The notes under the pieces: generated by a model
Told to the model about the DNA's origin: nothing
The model's database searches: none
The model's input: the letters and a program-made list of their open reading frames with translations, nothing else
Position numbers and translations under genes: made by a program
Shown: piece by piece, positions 46,138-54,973 of the stretch
How the letters are laid out: each line of letters begins with the position of its first letter
Position numbering within the stretch: position 1 is the stretch's first letter
Assembly (NCBI GenBank): GCA_018820765.1
Contig: JAHJNN010000017.1
Coordinates: 651,273 to 715,272, forward strand
Reading direction: 5' to 3'
DNA from: Gammaproteobacteria bacterium
Lineage (GTDB): Bacteria > Pseudomonadota > Gammaproteobacteria > Burkholderiales > Thiobacillaceae
DNA: 64,000 bases

Positions 46138-48507
46138 ATGACCGAAACCGAATACCAGCATCCCCTCATGGCTGCTTACTGGAAGCAGCTCGACACCCGC
46201 TTTCCGCAGGTGGAGGAGGTGTTCGAGGACTGCATGGCGGAAGCCCTGTCGGTGCTCACGCCCGAGGGCCGCGACGCCTACCTGGAAGCGGGCCGGGTCA
46301 TCGGCAAGCTCGGGCGCGGCGCGGAACCGATGCTGGCGTTCATGGAAGAGTGGCCGTCCACCGCCAAAGCCGTGAGTGAAGCGGCCTTGCCGGCGGTGAT
46401 GGCGCTGATCCAGCGCATGCAGAAGTCGCCCAACGGTCGCGCCATCGCGCCTTTTTTGCAGACGCTGGCACCGGTGGCGCGGCGGCTGGCATCGGCTGAA
46501 CAGCTGCAGCACTATCTCGATATCACGCTCGATTTCATGGAGCGCACCACCGGCTCCATCCACGGCCACCACACCACCTTCCCCAGCCCGGGCCTGCCGG
46601 AATTCTTCGCCCAGGCGCCGGCCCTACTCAACCAGCTCACGCTGGTCGGCCTGAAGAACTGGGTCGAATACGGCATTCGCAACTACGGCACCCATCCCGA
46701 GCGGCAGAAGGATTACTTCAGCCTGCAATCGGCTGACAGCCGCGCGGTGCTGCAGCGCGAACGTCATGGGACTTTGCTGGTGGACGTCGAGCGCAAGCTC
46801 GATCTGTACCTGCGCGGCCTGTGGCAGGACAGCGACCATCTGGTGCCGTATTCCACCGCCTTCGACGAAATCCGCAAGCCGATCCCGTATTACGACAAGC
46901 TCGGCATCCGCCTGCCCGACGTGCAGGACGACCTCATCCTCCCCTCCCCCGCAAGCGGGGGAGGGGCTGGGGGAGAGGGAGCCAGCGCGGGCGCTCCCTC
47001 CCCCGGCCCGGTGGGCCACCCTCTCCCGCTTGCGGGAGAGGGTATTTTCGTCAGCGGTCTAGACCGCTACCGCGCCACGCTCGCCCACATCGTCGGCCAC
47101 CGCCGCTGGTCCGAAGCGCAGATCGCCGACAACTGGAGCCCGTTCCAGCGCATGGCCGTCGAGTTCTTCGAGGACTGCCGCATCGAGACCCTGCTGATCC
47201 GCGAATACCCCGGCCTGCGTACGTTGTTCCTCGCGCTGCATCCCAAGCCGGTGGAGAGCGCCTGCGATCCCGAGACCACGTCCTGCCTGCGTCACCGCAT
47301 GGCGATGCTGTCGCGCGCGCTGCTCGATCGCGATCACGGCTATGCCGACGCCGACCTGCTGGATTACGTGCAGCGTTTCCACGCGATCATGGAAGCGGGC
47401 GCATCCAGCACGAAGGACATCGCCGCGCTGGCGCTTTCCTACGTCGCGAAGACACGCCGCCAGAGCGACCAGTTCGCCAAGGTGCACTTCGACGACACCG
47501 TAGTGGACTACCGCGACGACAACCGCCAATTGTGGAAATTCATCGAGGAAGGCGACGAGGAAGAAGCCTTCGACCAGGAACGCAATATCGAGCCGGGCGA
47601 AGAAATCCGCGGCCTGCCGCCGCGCCACTATCCCGAGTGGGACTACAGCAGCCAGACCTACCGCCCGGACTGGGTCAGCGTGTACGAAGCGCTCCATCCG
47701 AGCGGCAACCCGGCCGACATCGACCGCCTGCTCGCCAAGCACAGTGCGCTTGCCAAGCAGCTGAAGAAAATGCTCGATCTGTTGAAGCCGCAGGATAAGG
47801 TGCGCATCCGCTACCAGGAAGAGGGCAGCGAGCTCGACCTCGATGTGGCGATCCGCTCGCTCATCGACTTCAAGGGTGGCGCCACCCCCGACCCGCGCAT
47901 CAACATGAGCCACCGCACCGACGGCCGCGACATCGCCGTCATGCTGCTGCTCGACCTGTCGGAATCGCTCAACGAAAAAGCGGGCGGTTCCGACCAGACC
48001 ATTCTGGAACTCAGCCAGGAAGCGGTCTCGCTGCTGGCCTGGGCGATCGAAAAGCTGGGTGATCCGTTCGCCATCGCGGGTTTTCATTCCAACACCCGCC
48101 ACGACGTGCGCTACCTGCACATCAAGGGTTTCGGCGAACACTTCAACGACGACGTCAAGGCGCGCCTGGCCGCGATGGAGGCGGGCTACTCCACCCGCAT
48201 GGGCGCTGCCATGCGCCACACCGCGCATTACCTCGGCGCGCGTTCCGCCGACAAGAAGCTCATGCTCATCCTCACCGACGGCCGTCCGTCCGACGTCGAC
48301 GCCCACGACGAACGCCTGCTCATCGAGGACGCCCGCCAGGCCGCCAAGGAACTCGACCAGCAGGGCATCTTTCCCTACTGCATCAGCCTCGACCCCAAGG
48401 CCGACGAATACGTCAGCGACATCTTCGGCCGCCAGTACACCGTCATCGACCACGTCGAGCGGCTGCCGGAACGTCTGCCGCAGCTGTTCATGGCGCTGAC
48501 CAAATAA
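46138..48507 (+). CDS. cbbO: CbbO, VWA-domain RuBisCO activase subunit, with an in-frame repeat insertion
   Basis: CbbO is the adaptor that links CbbQ to RuBisCO. The ATG at 46138 gives 789 residues. The C-terminal von Willebrand A domain shows the metal site DLSES in VMLLLDLSESLNEKAGGS and LILTDGRPSDVD. Residues about 267-304 are Gly/Pro/Ser-rich (SPASGGGAGGEGAS to PLPLAGEGIF) and are encoded by a dispersed palindromic repeat inserted without breaking the frame. Flanking sequence (RLPDVQDD and SGLDRYRATLAHI) looks normal. The protein probably tolerates the loop, but this is not shown. It follows cbbQ. Confidence 0.94.
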   Translation: MTETEYQHPLMAAYWKQLDTRFPQVEEVFEDCMAEALSVLTPEGRDAYLEAGRVIGKLGRGAEPMLAFMEEWPSTAKAVSEAALPAVMALIQRMQKSPNGRAIAPFLQTLAPVARRLASAEQLQHYLDITLDFMERTTGSIHGHHTTFPSPGLPEFFAQAPALLNQLTLVGLKNWVEYGIRNYGTHPERQKDYFSLQSADSRAVLQRERHGTLLVDVERKLDLYLRGLWQDSDHLVPYSTAFDEIRKPIPYYDKLGIRLPDVQDDLILPSPASGGGAGGEGASAGAPSPGPVGHPLPLAGEGIFVSGLDRYRATLAHIVGHRRWSEAQIADNWSPFQRMAVEFFEDCRIETLLIREYPGLRTLFLALHPKPVESACDPETTSCLRHRMAMLSRALLDRDHGYADADLLDYVQRFHAIMEAGASSTKDIAALALSYVAKTRRQSDQFAKVHFDDTVVDYRDDNRQLWKFIEEGDEEEAFDQERNIEPGEEIRGLPPRHYPEWDYSSQTYRPDWVSVYEALHPSGNPADIDRLLAKHSALAKQLKKMLDLLKPQDKVRIRYQEEGSELDLDVAIRSLIDFKGGATPDPRINMSHRTDGRDIAVMLLLDLSESLNEKAGGSDQTILELSQEAVSLLAWAIEKLGDPFAIAGFHSNTRHDVRYLHIKGFGEHFNDDVKARLAAMEAGYSTRMGAAMRHTAHYLGARSADKKLMLILTDGRPSDVDAHDERLLIEDARQAAKELDQQGIFPYCISLDPKADEYVSDIFGRQYTVIDHVERLPERLPQLFMALTK
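46938..47049. repeat. dispersed palindromic repeat inserted inside cbbO
   Basis: cctcccctcccccgcaagcg and its mirror gggggaggggctgggggaga form one hairpin. A second, ccctctcccgcttgcgggag, lies at the other end after a 40-base GC-rich middle. Such elements, recognised by encoded PSPASGGG and PLPLAGEG peptides, are normally between genes. The length is close to 111 bases, keeping the cbbO frame open. Confidence 0.8.
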
Positions 48508-48620
48508 CCACCCCACGCCTGACAGCCGAAGCGGCCTGAAACCCAGGCCGTTCGTGCCTTCCCCGCCGTTGTGACGCACGCAAGGATTGCCAGGCTGGGG
48601 CATTTCGGTTAGCATTCGTT

Positions 48621-48643
48621 TTGCACAAAACGTATTTGTGCAA
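48621..48643. promoter_or_regulatory. 9-bp inverted repeat upstream of the glucosylglycerol operon
   Basis: The arms ttgcacaaa and tttgtgcaa are perfect and separated by acgta. TTGCAC at 48621-48626 could itself be a -35, with TGTTAT at 48645-48650 as a weak -10, so a bound repressor would cover the promoter. The spacer 48508-48898 otherwise holds only a short leader frame. The regulator is unknown. Confidence 0.45.
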
Positions 48644-48831
48644 TTGTTATGTGCTGGTTTTAAGCCAACCAGCGATTGCCCGGCCGTCGTCAGCGCCCGT
48701 GATTTTTCCCGCCCGATCCACCCAACGGTGACATCCCTGGGCCGATGCCCTGCACGACAGGGCGCACGCTATCCCCTGGCCATCCCTTCCAACGCGCGTG
48801 CGTTCATCGCCGCCCCGATTTTGGAGACTGC

Positions 48832-48897
48832 ATGTCCGACACGACTGAAGATTTCGCTCCCGGCCCGTTCGTCATCTGGCCCCGCAGTATTGCGTAG
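48832..48897 (+). CDS. 21-codon leader frame before the sugar-phosphatase gene
   Basis: ATG at 48832 follows a good Shine-Dalgarno (ttttggagactgc) and encodes MSDTTEDFAPGPFVIWPRSI plus one more residue before TAG at 48895. The next gene's GTG start lies one base after that stop and has no ribosome binding site of its own. This suggests translational coupling, or alternatively a frameshift that split the true N-terminus from the phosphatase. Not recognisable by sequence. Confidence 0.35.
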   Translation: MSDTTEDFAPGPFVIWPRSIA

Positions 48898-48898
48898 C

Positions 48899-49681
48899 GT
48901 GGGCGGCGGCGTGCCGCAAACCATCCTCGCCACCGATCTGGACGGAACTTTTCTCGGCGGCAGCAGCGAAGAACGCGCCACACTGTACGACTGGATCGCG
49001 CAGCGCCGCGACGAGCTCGTGCTGATTTTCGTCAGCGGGCGCGGCCTCGACTTCATGCGTGGCCTGGCCAAGGAACTGCCGGTGCAGCCCGACCACATGG
49101 TCGGCGACGTCGGCACCAGTGTCGCCTGCGGCCCTGCGTACACCCCCCTGCCGCATCTGGAGCAGTGGCTGGACGAAAGCTGGCCGGCCGATGCGCACGC
49201 CCGCATCGGCAAGGCCATGCAGCAGCACCCGGGGTTGAGCGAGCAGCCGGGCGTCAGCGGCCGGCGCCGCTCCTATTTCTACACGGATCCCGACCATGCC
49301 CACGAAGCCCGCCACGCGGTGCAGAAGCTCGGCTTCGACGTCCTGATCTCGGACAACCTGTATTTCGACGTGCTGCCGCGCGGCGTGCAGAAGGGCCCCA
49401 CCCTGCTGCGCACCCTGCAGGCGCTGAAGCTGCCCGCGCAGCGCACCCTGGTCGCCGGCGACACGCTCAACGACCTGTCGATGTTTGCCACCGGGCTGGC
49501 CGGCGTGGCGGTGGGCAACCGCGAGGCCGCACTCGACGCGGCGATCCAGAAACACGACAACGTGTACCGCAGCCCGCATGCGGGCGCGGCCGGCGTGCTC
49601 GACGCGCTGCAACGTTTTCACCGAATGGAGGACTCCCATGGCTTCATCACTGGTCATCGTCTATCACAGGCAGCCCTATGA
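48899..49681 (+). CDS. ggpP: HAD phosphatase, probable glucosylglycerol-phosphate phosphatase
   Basis: This 260-residue protein is a sucrose-phosphatase-like HAD enzyme. The nucleophile motif is ILATDLDGTFLGG, motif II is IFVSGRGLDF, the lysine is in GVQKGPTLL and the C-terminal metal motif is VAGDTLNDLSMF. It overlaps the next gene, a GgpS-like synthase, by 44 bases; in several bacteria the same two domains are fused in this order (GgpPS). It should dephosphorylate the synthase product. Substrate is inferred from the pair. The start (GTG 48899 or 48911) is uncertain and probably coupled to the leader frame. Confidence 0.78.
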   Translation: MGGGVPQTILATDLDGTFLGGSSEERATLYDWIAQRRDELVLIFVSGRGLDFMRGLAKELPVQPDHMVGDVGTSVACGPAYTPLPHLEQWLDESWPADAHARIGKAMQQHPGLSEQPGVSGRRRSYFYTDPDHAHEARHAVQKLGFDVLISDNLYFDVLPRGVQKGPTLLRTLQALKLPAQRTLVAGDTLNDLSMFATGLAGVAVGNREAALDAAIQKHDNVYRSPHAGAAGVLDALQRFHRMEDSHGFITGHRLSQAAL

Positions 49682-51143
49682 GGAACATGTCGTAGGCGGC
49701 AAAACCGTCCTCCGGGAAAACGCCAGTCCCAACGGCATCGTCCCCGCGCTCAAGGGCTTCATCGGGCAGACCGACCGCGCCAGCTGGGTCGCCTGGAAAA
49801 AGGCCGCGGCCGGCAAACCGGTCAGATTCGAGCGACGCATCACCGTGGACGACAGCTACGGCAGCTACGAGGTGGTGCGCCTGCCGCTCACCAGCGACCA
49901 GATCGGCCAGTTCTACCACATCACCTCGAAAGAGGCGCTGTGGCCCATCCTCAACAGCTTCCCCTCGCTGTATTCCACCGAAAACTGCGACTGGGCCACC
50001 TTCCGCGAAGTCAACCGCCTGTTCGCCGAAGCGGCCTGCGAAGAAGCCGCGCCGGGCGCCGTGGTGTGGGTGCACGACTACAACCTGTGGCTGGTTCCGA
50101 AGTTCGTGCGCGAAATGCGCCCAGACGTGCGCATCGCCTTCTTCCACCACACGCCGTTCCCGTCGCCCGATGTCTTCAACATCCTGCCGTGGCGCGACGA
50201 GATCGTGGACAGCCTGCTCGACTGCGACGTGGTGGGGTTCCACATTCCCCGCTATGCGAGAAACTTCATCTCGGTCGTGCAGTCATTGCGCCCGCTGGAC
50301 GAAGTGGACGAACGCCCCGTGCCCGACGAGCTGCGCGCCACCGGCTCGGCGCTGTCCGAACCGGTTACGCCGGTGGCGATCAGGAGCGGCGGGCGCCGGA
50401 TCCAGATCGACGCCTTTCCCATCGGCACCCACGCCGAACTGATCAGGAACACGGTCCAGCAAGCCGAAAGGCTGGCGCAGGTTGCGCAAATCCGGCGCGA
50501 CATCCCGCAGGAAAAGATCATCGTCTCGATCGGCCGCGTCGACTACGCCAAGGGCACCCGCGAGATGCTGCTGGCCTACGAACGCCTGCTGCAGCGCCGT
50601 CCCGAGCTGCACGGCAAGGTCAAACTGCTGGTCACCGCGGTGGCGGCGGCCGACGGCATGCGCGCCTACAAAAAGGCGCAGCAGTCCATCGAACAGCTGG
50701 TGGGCCGCATCAACGGCCATATCGGCACCCTATCCTGGCAGCCCATCCTGCTGTCGACCACGCCGATGCCGTTCGCCGACACGCTCTGCCATTACCGGGC
50801 CGCCGACATCTGCTGGGTCACCCCGCTGCGCGACGGCCTCAATCTGGTCGCCAAGGAATTCATCGCCGCCCACGTCAATGAAAGCGGCGTGCTGGTGCTG
50901 TCCGAGTTCGCCGGCGCCGCGGTCGAGCTGCAGGACGCCGTGCTGGTCAACCCCTACAGTCTCGTCCAGATGGATGCGGCGATCGACCGTGCGCTGGACA
51001 TGCCGCGCGAGGAGCAGCGCGCACGCATGCAGCGCATGGATGCGCTCATCGATCGCTACGACATCGGGCACTGGACCCGCCATGTGCTGGAGCTGTTCAA
51101 ACAGCTGCGCGCGTCGCCCGTCGAAAACCGCGACGCGGCGTGA
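49638..51143 (+). CDS. ggpS: GT20 glucosylglycerol-phosphate synthase (GgpS-like)
   Basis: This 501-residue enzyme belongs to the trehalose-6-phosphate synthase family (GT20). It would transfer glucose from an ADP/UDP donor to glycerol 3-phosphate. The N-terminus [16 protein letters not shown] then [20 protein letters not shown] resembles cyanobacterial GgpS as I recall it, rather than OtsA. Family blocks [40 protein letters not shown] and [16 protein letters not shown] are intact. OtsA remains the alternative. ATG 49638 follows ggaggactc. It lies between its presumed phosphatase and a GH13 phosphorylase. Confidence 0.8.
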   Translation: MASSLVIVYHRQPYEEHVVGGKTVLRENASPNGIVPALKGFIGQTDRASWVAWKKAAAGKPVRFERRITVDDSYGSYEVVRLPLTSDQIGQFYHITSKEALWPILNSFPSLYSTENCDWATFREVNRLFAEAACEEAAPGAVVWVHDYNLWLVPKFVREMRPDVRIAFFHHTPFPSPDVFNILPWRDEIVDSLLDCDVVGFHIPRYARNFISVVQSLRPLDEVDERPVPDELRATGSALSEPVTPVAIRSGGRRIQIDAFPIGTHAELIRNTVQQAERLAQVAQIRRDIPQEKIIVSIGRVDYAKGTREMLLAYERLLQRRPELHGKVKLLVTAVAAADGMRAYKKAQQSIEQLVGRINGHIGTLSWQPILLSTTPMPFADTLCHYRAADICWVTPLRDGLNLVAKEFIAAHVNESGVLVLSEFAGAAVELQDAVLVNPYSLVQMDAAIDRALDMPREEQRARMQRMDALIDRYDIGHWTRHVLELFKQLRASPVENRDAA

Positions 51144-51209
51144 CCATCCGTATCGATCGCCCCCCGCCGGACCGCCGCTGTGCCGTCCCGGCATAGCACT
51201 CGAGCCGCC

Positions 51210-52652
51210 ATGCCCCTGCGCAACCAGGTCCAGCTGATCGCCTATCCCGACCGCATGGGCGCCAATCTGGCCGAGCTGCACGACCTCATCGACCGGCATT
51301 TCGCCGCCGCCATCGGCGGCATCCACATCCTGCCGCCGTACCCGTCGAACGCCGACGGCGGCTTCGCGCCGCTGACGCACAAGGAAATCGACCCGAAATA
51401 CGGCAGCTGGGCCGACATCGAAAAAATCTCGGCGCGCTTCGACCTCTGCCTCGACCTCACCCTCAACCACATCTCGGACGAATCCGTCGAGTTCAGGGAC
51501 TTCGTCGCCAGAGGCTACGCGTCCGAATATGCCGACCTGTTCGTGCACGTCGACCAGCTCGGCCCGATTTCGCAGGACGACCTGGCGCGTATCCATATCC
51601 GCAAGGAAAAGGAACCGTTCCGCGAGGTGGTCTTCGCCGACGGCAGCCGCGGCCGCGTCTGGTGCACCTTCACCGAGCACCAGATCGACCTCGACTACCG
51701 TTCGCCCAGGACCTATGCGCTGATGGAGGACGCCATCGGCTTTCTCGCCGCGCGCGGCGTGAAACTGTTTCGCCTCGATGCCTTCGGCTACACCATCAAG
51801 AAGATCGGCACCAGCTGCTACCTCGTCGAGCCGGACGTCTACGACCTCCTCAAGTGGATCGACGGCGTCGCGCGCGAGCACGGCGCGGAAACCCTGCCCG
51901 AGGTGCACGACCACGCCAGCTTCCAGTACGCCATCGCGCTGCACGGCATGCATCCCTACGGCTTTGCACTGGCGCCGCTGTTGCTGCATTCGCTGTTCGA
52001 CGCCAACGGCGTCCATCTCAAGCAGTGGTTGCGCATGTGCCCGCGCAACCAGTTCACCGTGCTCGACACGCACGACGGCATCTGCATTCCGGACGTCGAA
52101 GGCATGTTGCCCAAGGACAGGATCCAGGCGGTGATCGACAACGTCAGCCAGCGTTCGGCCGACCCTATCCTGCGCCGCTCCGCTGCCCACGTGCACAGCG
52201 TAGGCGCGATCTACCAGCTCACCTGCACCTACTACGACGCGCTCAAGCGCGACGACGACGCCTATATTGCCGCCCGCGCCATCCAGTTTTTCGCGCCGGG
52301 CACGCCGCAGGTCTACTACGTCGGCCTGCTTGCGGGCAGCAACGATCAGGAATTGACGGAGGCGACAGGCGAGCAGCGCGACGTCAACCGTCACCGCTAC
52401 AGCGCGGCCGAGGTCGACGCCGCCGTGAAATCGCCCGTGGTGCGGCGCCTGCTCAAGCTGATGGAATTCCGCAGCAGCTATCCCGCGTTCGACGGCGTAT
52501 TCCACCTGATGTATTCCAGCGAAAGCAGCGTGGCGATGCGCTGGCGCCACGGCGAGCTGCGCTGCGAGCTGTTCGTCGATCTCGGCGCCAGGAAAGCGAC
52601 GATCGGCTACGTCGACGCCGCATCCGGACGCTGGTTGAGCATGCACTGCTAG
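51210..52652 (+). CDS. GH13_18 phosphorylase, probable glucosylglycerol phosphorylase
   Basis: This 480-residue protein is of the sucrose phosphorylase subfamily. GGIHILPPYPSNADGGFAPL is the N-terminal signature, RLDAFGYTIKK carries the nucleophile aspartate, LPEVHDH the acid/base glutamate, and VLDTHDGI the third carboxylate. Enzymes of this subfamily include sucrose, glucosylglycerol and glucosylglycerate phosphorylases. Placement beside a GgpP-GgpS pair favours 2-O-alpha-glucosylglycerol as substrate, so the operon could both make and recover the osmolyte. ATG at 51210; there is a 66-base gap after ggpS. Confidence 0.75.
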   Translation: MPLRNQVQLIAYPDRMGANLAELHDLIDRHFAAAIGGIHILPPYPSNADGGFAPLTHKEIDPKYGSWADIEKISARFDLCLDLTLNHISDESVEFRDFVARGYASEYADLFVHVDQLGPISQDDLARIHIRKEKEPFREVVFADGSRGRVWCTFTEHQIDLDYRSPRTYALMEDAIGFLAARGVKLFRLDAFGYTIKKIGTSCYLVEPDVYDLLKWIDGVAREHGAETLPEVHDHASFQYAIALHGMHPYGFALAPLLLHSLFDANGVHLKQWLRMCPRNQFTVLDTHDGICIPDVEGMLPKDRIQAVIDNVSQRSADPILRRSAAHVHSVGAIYQLTCTYYDALKRDDDAYIAARAIQFFAPGTPQVYYVGLLAGSNDQELTEATGEQRDVNRHRYSAAEVDAAVKSPVVRRLLKLMEFRSSYPAFDGVFHLMYSSESSVAMRWRHGELRCELFVDLGARKATIGYVDAASGRWLSMHC

Positions 52653-52676
52653 TGGCCGCGGGGCCGGCACAGGGCT

Positions 52677-53870
52677 TCAAACGGCTGAAGCGTCGGCCTC
52701 GCGGTAGGTGTGCTTGCCCTCGCGTTTAGCCGCGTAAAGCGCAGCATCGGCTGTCTTGAGCAGGCTGCCCAGCGTTTCCCCGGCGTCGCAGCACATCGCA
52801 ATCCCCACCGACGCCCCGATGCGGGCGGTCTCGCCTCCGGCAAGCGGTATCGGCCGGCTCAGGCTTTCCACCACGCGGCTTGCAACCTCGCGCGCGGCCG
52901 CCGCATCGTCGACCTGGCCCAGCACGATGACGAACTCGTCGCCGCCGATGCGGGCGATCACGTCCGCCTCGCGCAGCAACTGCTTCATCCGGTTCGCCGA
53001 CGCCACCAGAACCTCGTCGCCGGCTGCGTGCCCATACCGGTCGTTGACTGCCTTGAAGTCGTCCAGATCGACGGCGAGGACCGCCATCCGTATCTGCGAG
53101 CGCCTCGCGCCGGCGATCAAATGCTTTTCGTTTTCGTTCAGAAACCGCCGGTTGGCCAGCCCCGTAAGCGGGTCGTGCAGACTGAGCTGCCTGATCGTCT
53201 GCTCGGCGTGCACGCCCGCCCGGATCAGGCGTATGGTTTCCCGGTACAGCCCGAGCAGCGCCAGCCCCGTCCACAGCCCGGCCACCCCCAGCAGCGCCGA
53301 GGTCAGGTTCTGGTCGCGGATGCGCACCGTTTCGCGCGTTTCCAGCTGGTTCAGCTCTTCCCGTCCGGCCTCGATCAGAATGCGGTGGATCTGCTCGATG
53401 GCGGACTTGTCGAACCCACCGAGTTCACGCTCCAGCGGCCTGGCATCGCTCCCCGCCGCCGCGCGCTGCTGGAGCGCGCTGAATCCGGTCTCCAGTGCCG
53501 ATTGCAGCGCCGGCAGCGGCGCCAGCCGGGCAGCCTGGGCGTTGCCGGGACCGACCAAGGCGATCAGCTGCCCGGCGCTGGGGCACTGCGCCTGGCGGCA
53601 TATCAGCTTGGGATCGAGGTCGGCGGGGTTTTGCGACTCGGCGTATTTGCGAACCGCGGTGTCGAGGTTGAGCAGGTAGGTGCGCAGCGCGTCGATGTAC
53701 GCGATCACACGCCGCGTGTGTTCCACCGAGCGCTCGGCCTCGGCCGAGCGCTGCTGCTGGTAGAAAATCATGGCGAACAGGACCGCGATGATGAGCGCGA
53801 AGATCAGCGTGCCCTTGTCGAGCACCCGCTTGAAGCCGGCAAAGACGGATTCGTTAATTTCGGATTGCAT
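52677..53870 (-). CDS. membrane diguanylate cyclase (GGDEF)
   Basis: This 397-residue protein has two membrane segments (about residues 20-37 and 200-220) enclosing a periplasmic helical sensor of roughly 160 residues, similar to CHASE3-type domains. The GGDEF domain starts DPLTGLANRRFLNENE and has an intact GGDEF active site, with READ five residues before it as an RxxD inhibitory site. It faces the GH13 gene. The ATG at 53870 is taken because it directly precedes the first membrane segment; an upstream GTG/ATG could add 37 residues. Confidence 0.88.
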   Translation of the reverse strand: MQSEINESVFAGFKRVLDKGTLIFALIIAVLFAMIFYQQQRSAEAERSVEHTRRVIAYIDALRTYLLNLDTAVRKYAESQNPADLDPKLICRQAQCPSAGQLIALVGPGNAQAARLAPLPALQSALETGFSALQQRAAAGSDARPLERELGGFDKSAIEQIHRILIEAGREELNQLETRETVRIRDQNLTSALLGVAGLWTGLALLGLYRETIRLIRAGVHAEQTIRQLSLHDPLTGLANRRFLNENEKHLIAGARRSQIRMAVLAVDLDDFKAVNDRYGHAAGDEVLVASANRMKQLLREADVIARIGGDEFVIVLGQVDDAAAAREVASRVVESLSRPIPLAGGETARIGASVGIAMCCDAGETLGSLLKTADAALYAAKREGKHTYREADASAV

Positions 53871-54150
53871 GTGTGGCCCGGTCCTCTCCCGCGCGGCGGC
53901 GACGCGAGCCCGCAGGACTCCCTTTCTATTGCCCCGATACACAGGGAGGGTGTTTGGCGCTGGAAGTTCATTGCGTGGCATGGCATCCCAGCTGTGTTCA
54001 ATTGAAACGTATTCGCATATAGCTGTATGTTAATTCAGCAGGTTTTCAAAAATGACCATTCTGCGTATATTGAAATGCAAGCGGCCAGATCTGCTGTCCG
54101 CCATAAGAACGTACCGGAATGCGATCCGGGGCGAAACCACAGGGGGCTGC

Positions 54151-54918
54151 ATGAACTCAATATCCCGTCACGGGCTATTCGTTTCGGTATTCATTGTCGC
54201 CAGTTTCTTTCCGCAGGCGCAGGCAGGCGAGCTGACCCTGGCATTGGCCAACTCCACGTGCGATGCCATGAACAAGGTCGAGGCTTTGTATCGTGCAAGC
54301 CACCCCGTTCGATTCACCCATATCTGCAAGTCGTCCGGGCTTCTCGCCAAGGGCCTGAGCGGCGGCGCGCTGAAGGCCGACGTGTTCGTATCCGCCGACC
54401 GCGACTGGATGGATTTCGCCCTTGGAAACGGCCTGGTCGCATCCGACCGGATTGCCAGCCCCTGGGGCAACGCGCTGGTCGTGGCAAGCGTCAAGAGCAG
54501 CCCGCTGCAACGCCTCGACTGGCAGGAGCTTGCGTCCGACAAGGTCACGGCCATCCTCATCGGAGACCCCAGCACTGCGCCGTTCGGCCGCCACGCGAAA
54601 GAAGCGCTCGAAGCCACCGGCTTGTGGGAGCAGGTCAGGCACAAGATCCAGACGCGCAAGCACGTCCAGTTGGTGGCCGCCGCGCTCGCCACGTCCAGCC
54701 CGGGTACGGTCGGCATCCTGTTCAAATCCAACCTGACGGATCAGTTGCAGCCGCTGCATGCGGTCGATCCAGCACTGCACAAACCCATACGCTATTACAT
54801 GGCGCCACTGAAGGCCTCGGCGGGCAAGGCGGACGTCACCGACTTTCTCGAATTCCTGCGAAGCGAGGCCGCCCGCGACATTTTTCGCGCCGAAGGTTTT
54901 GACGTAAGCGCGCCTTGA
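54151..54918 (+). CDS. ModA-like periplasmic substrate-binding protein (orphan)
   Basis: This 255-residue protein has a signal peptide (about residues 1-25) followed by a class II binding protein of the molybdate type. GELTLALANSTCDAMNKVEA is the first strand and site, then THICKSSGLLAKGLSGGALK and ADVFVSADRDWMD (the conserved FxSA(D) motif of ModA). GDPSTAPFGRHAKEALE is the hinge region. The ATG at 54151 follows agggggctgc. No modB or modC permease genes are near; it is between a GGDEF and a GGDEF-EAL gene. The ligand could be molybdate, tungstate or another oxyanion. Confidence 0.83.
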   Translation: MNSISRHGLFVSVFIVASFFPQAQAGELTLALANSTCDAMNKVEALYRASHPVRFTHICKSSGLLAKGLSGGALKADVFVSADRDWMDFALGNGLVASDRIASPWGNALVVASVKSSPLQRLDWQELASDKVTAILIGDPSTAPFGRHAKEALEATGLWEQVRHKIQTRKHVQLVAAALATSSPGTVGILFKSNLTDQLQPLHAVDPALHKPIRYYMAPLKASAGKADVTDFLEFLRSEAARDIFRAEGFDVSAP

Positions 54919-54973
54919 TCCGGCTGCTGCCTGCATCGACACGAATGTTGTCCAGACACGGGAGCCGGGGCTG

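Noticed and set aside
49638..51143. trehalose-6-phosphate synthase (OtsA) as the primary call
   Set aside because: The N-terminus and the HAD and GH13_18 neighbours fit GgpS better; OtsA is kept only as an alternative.
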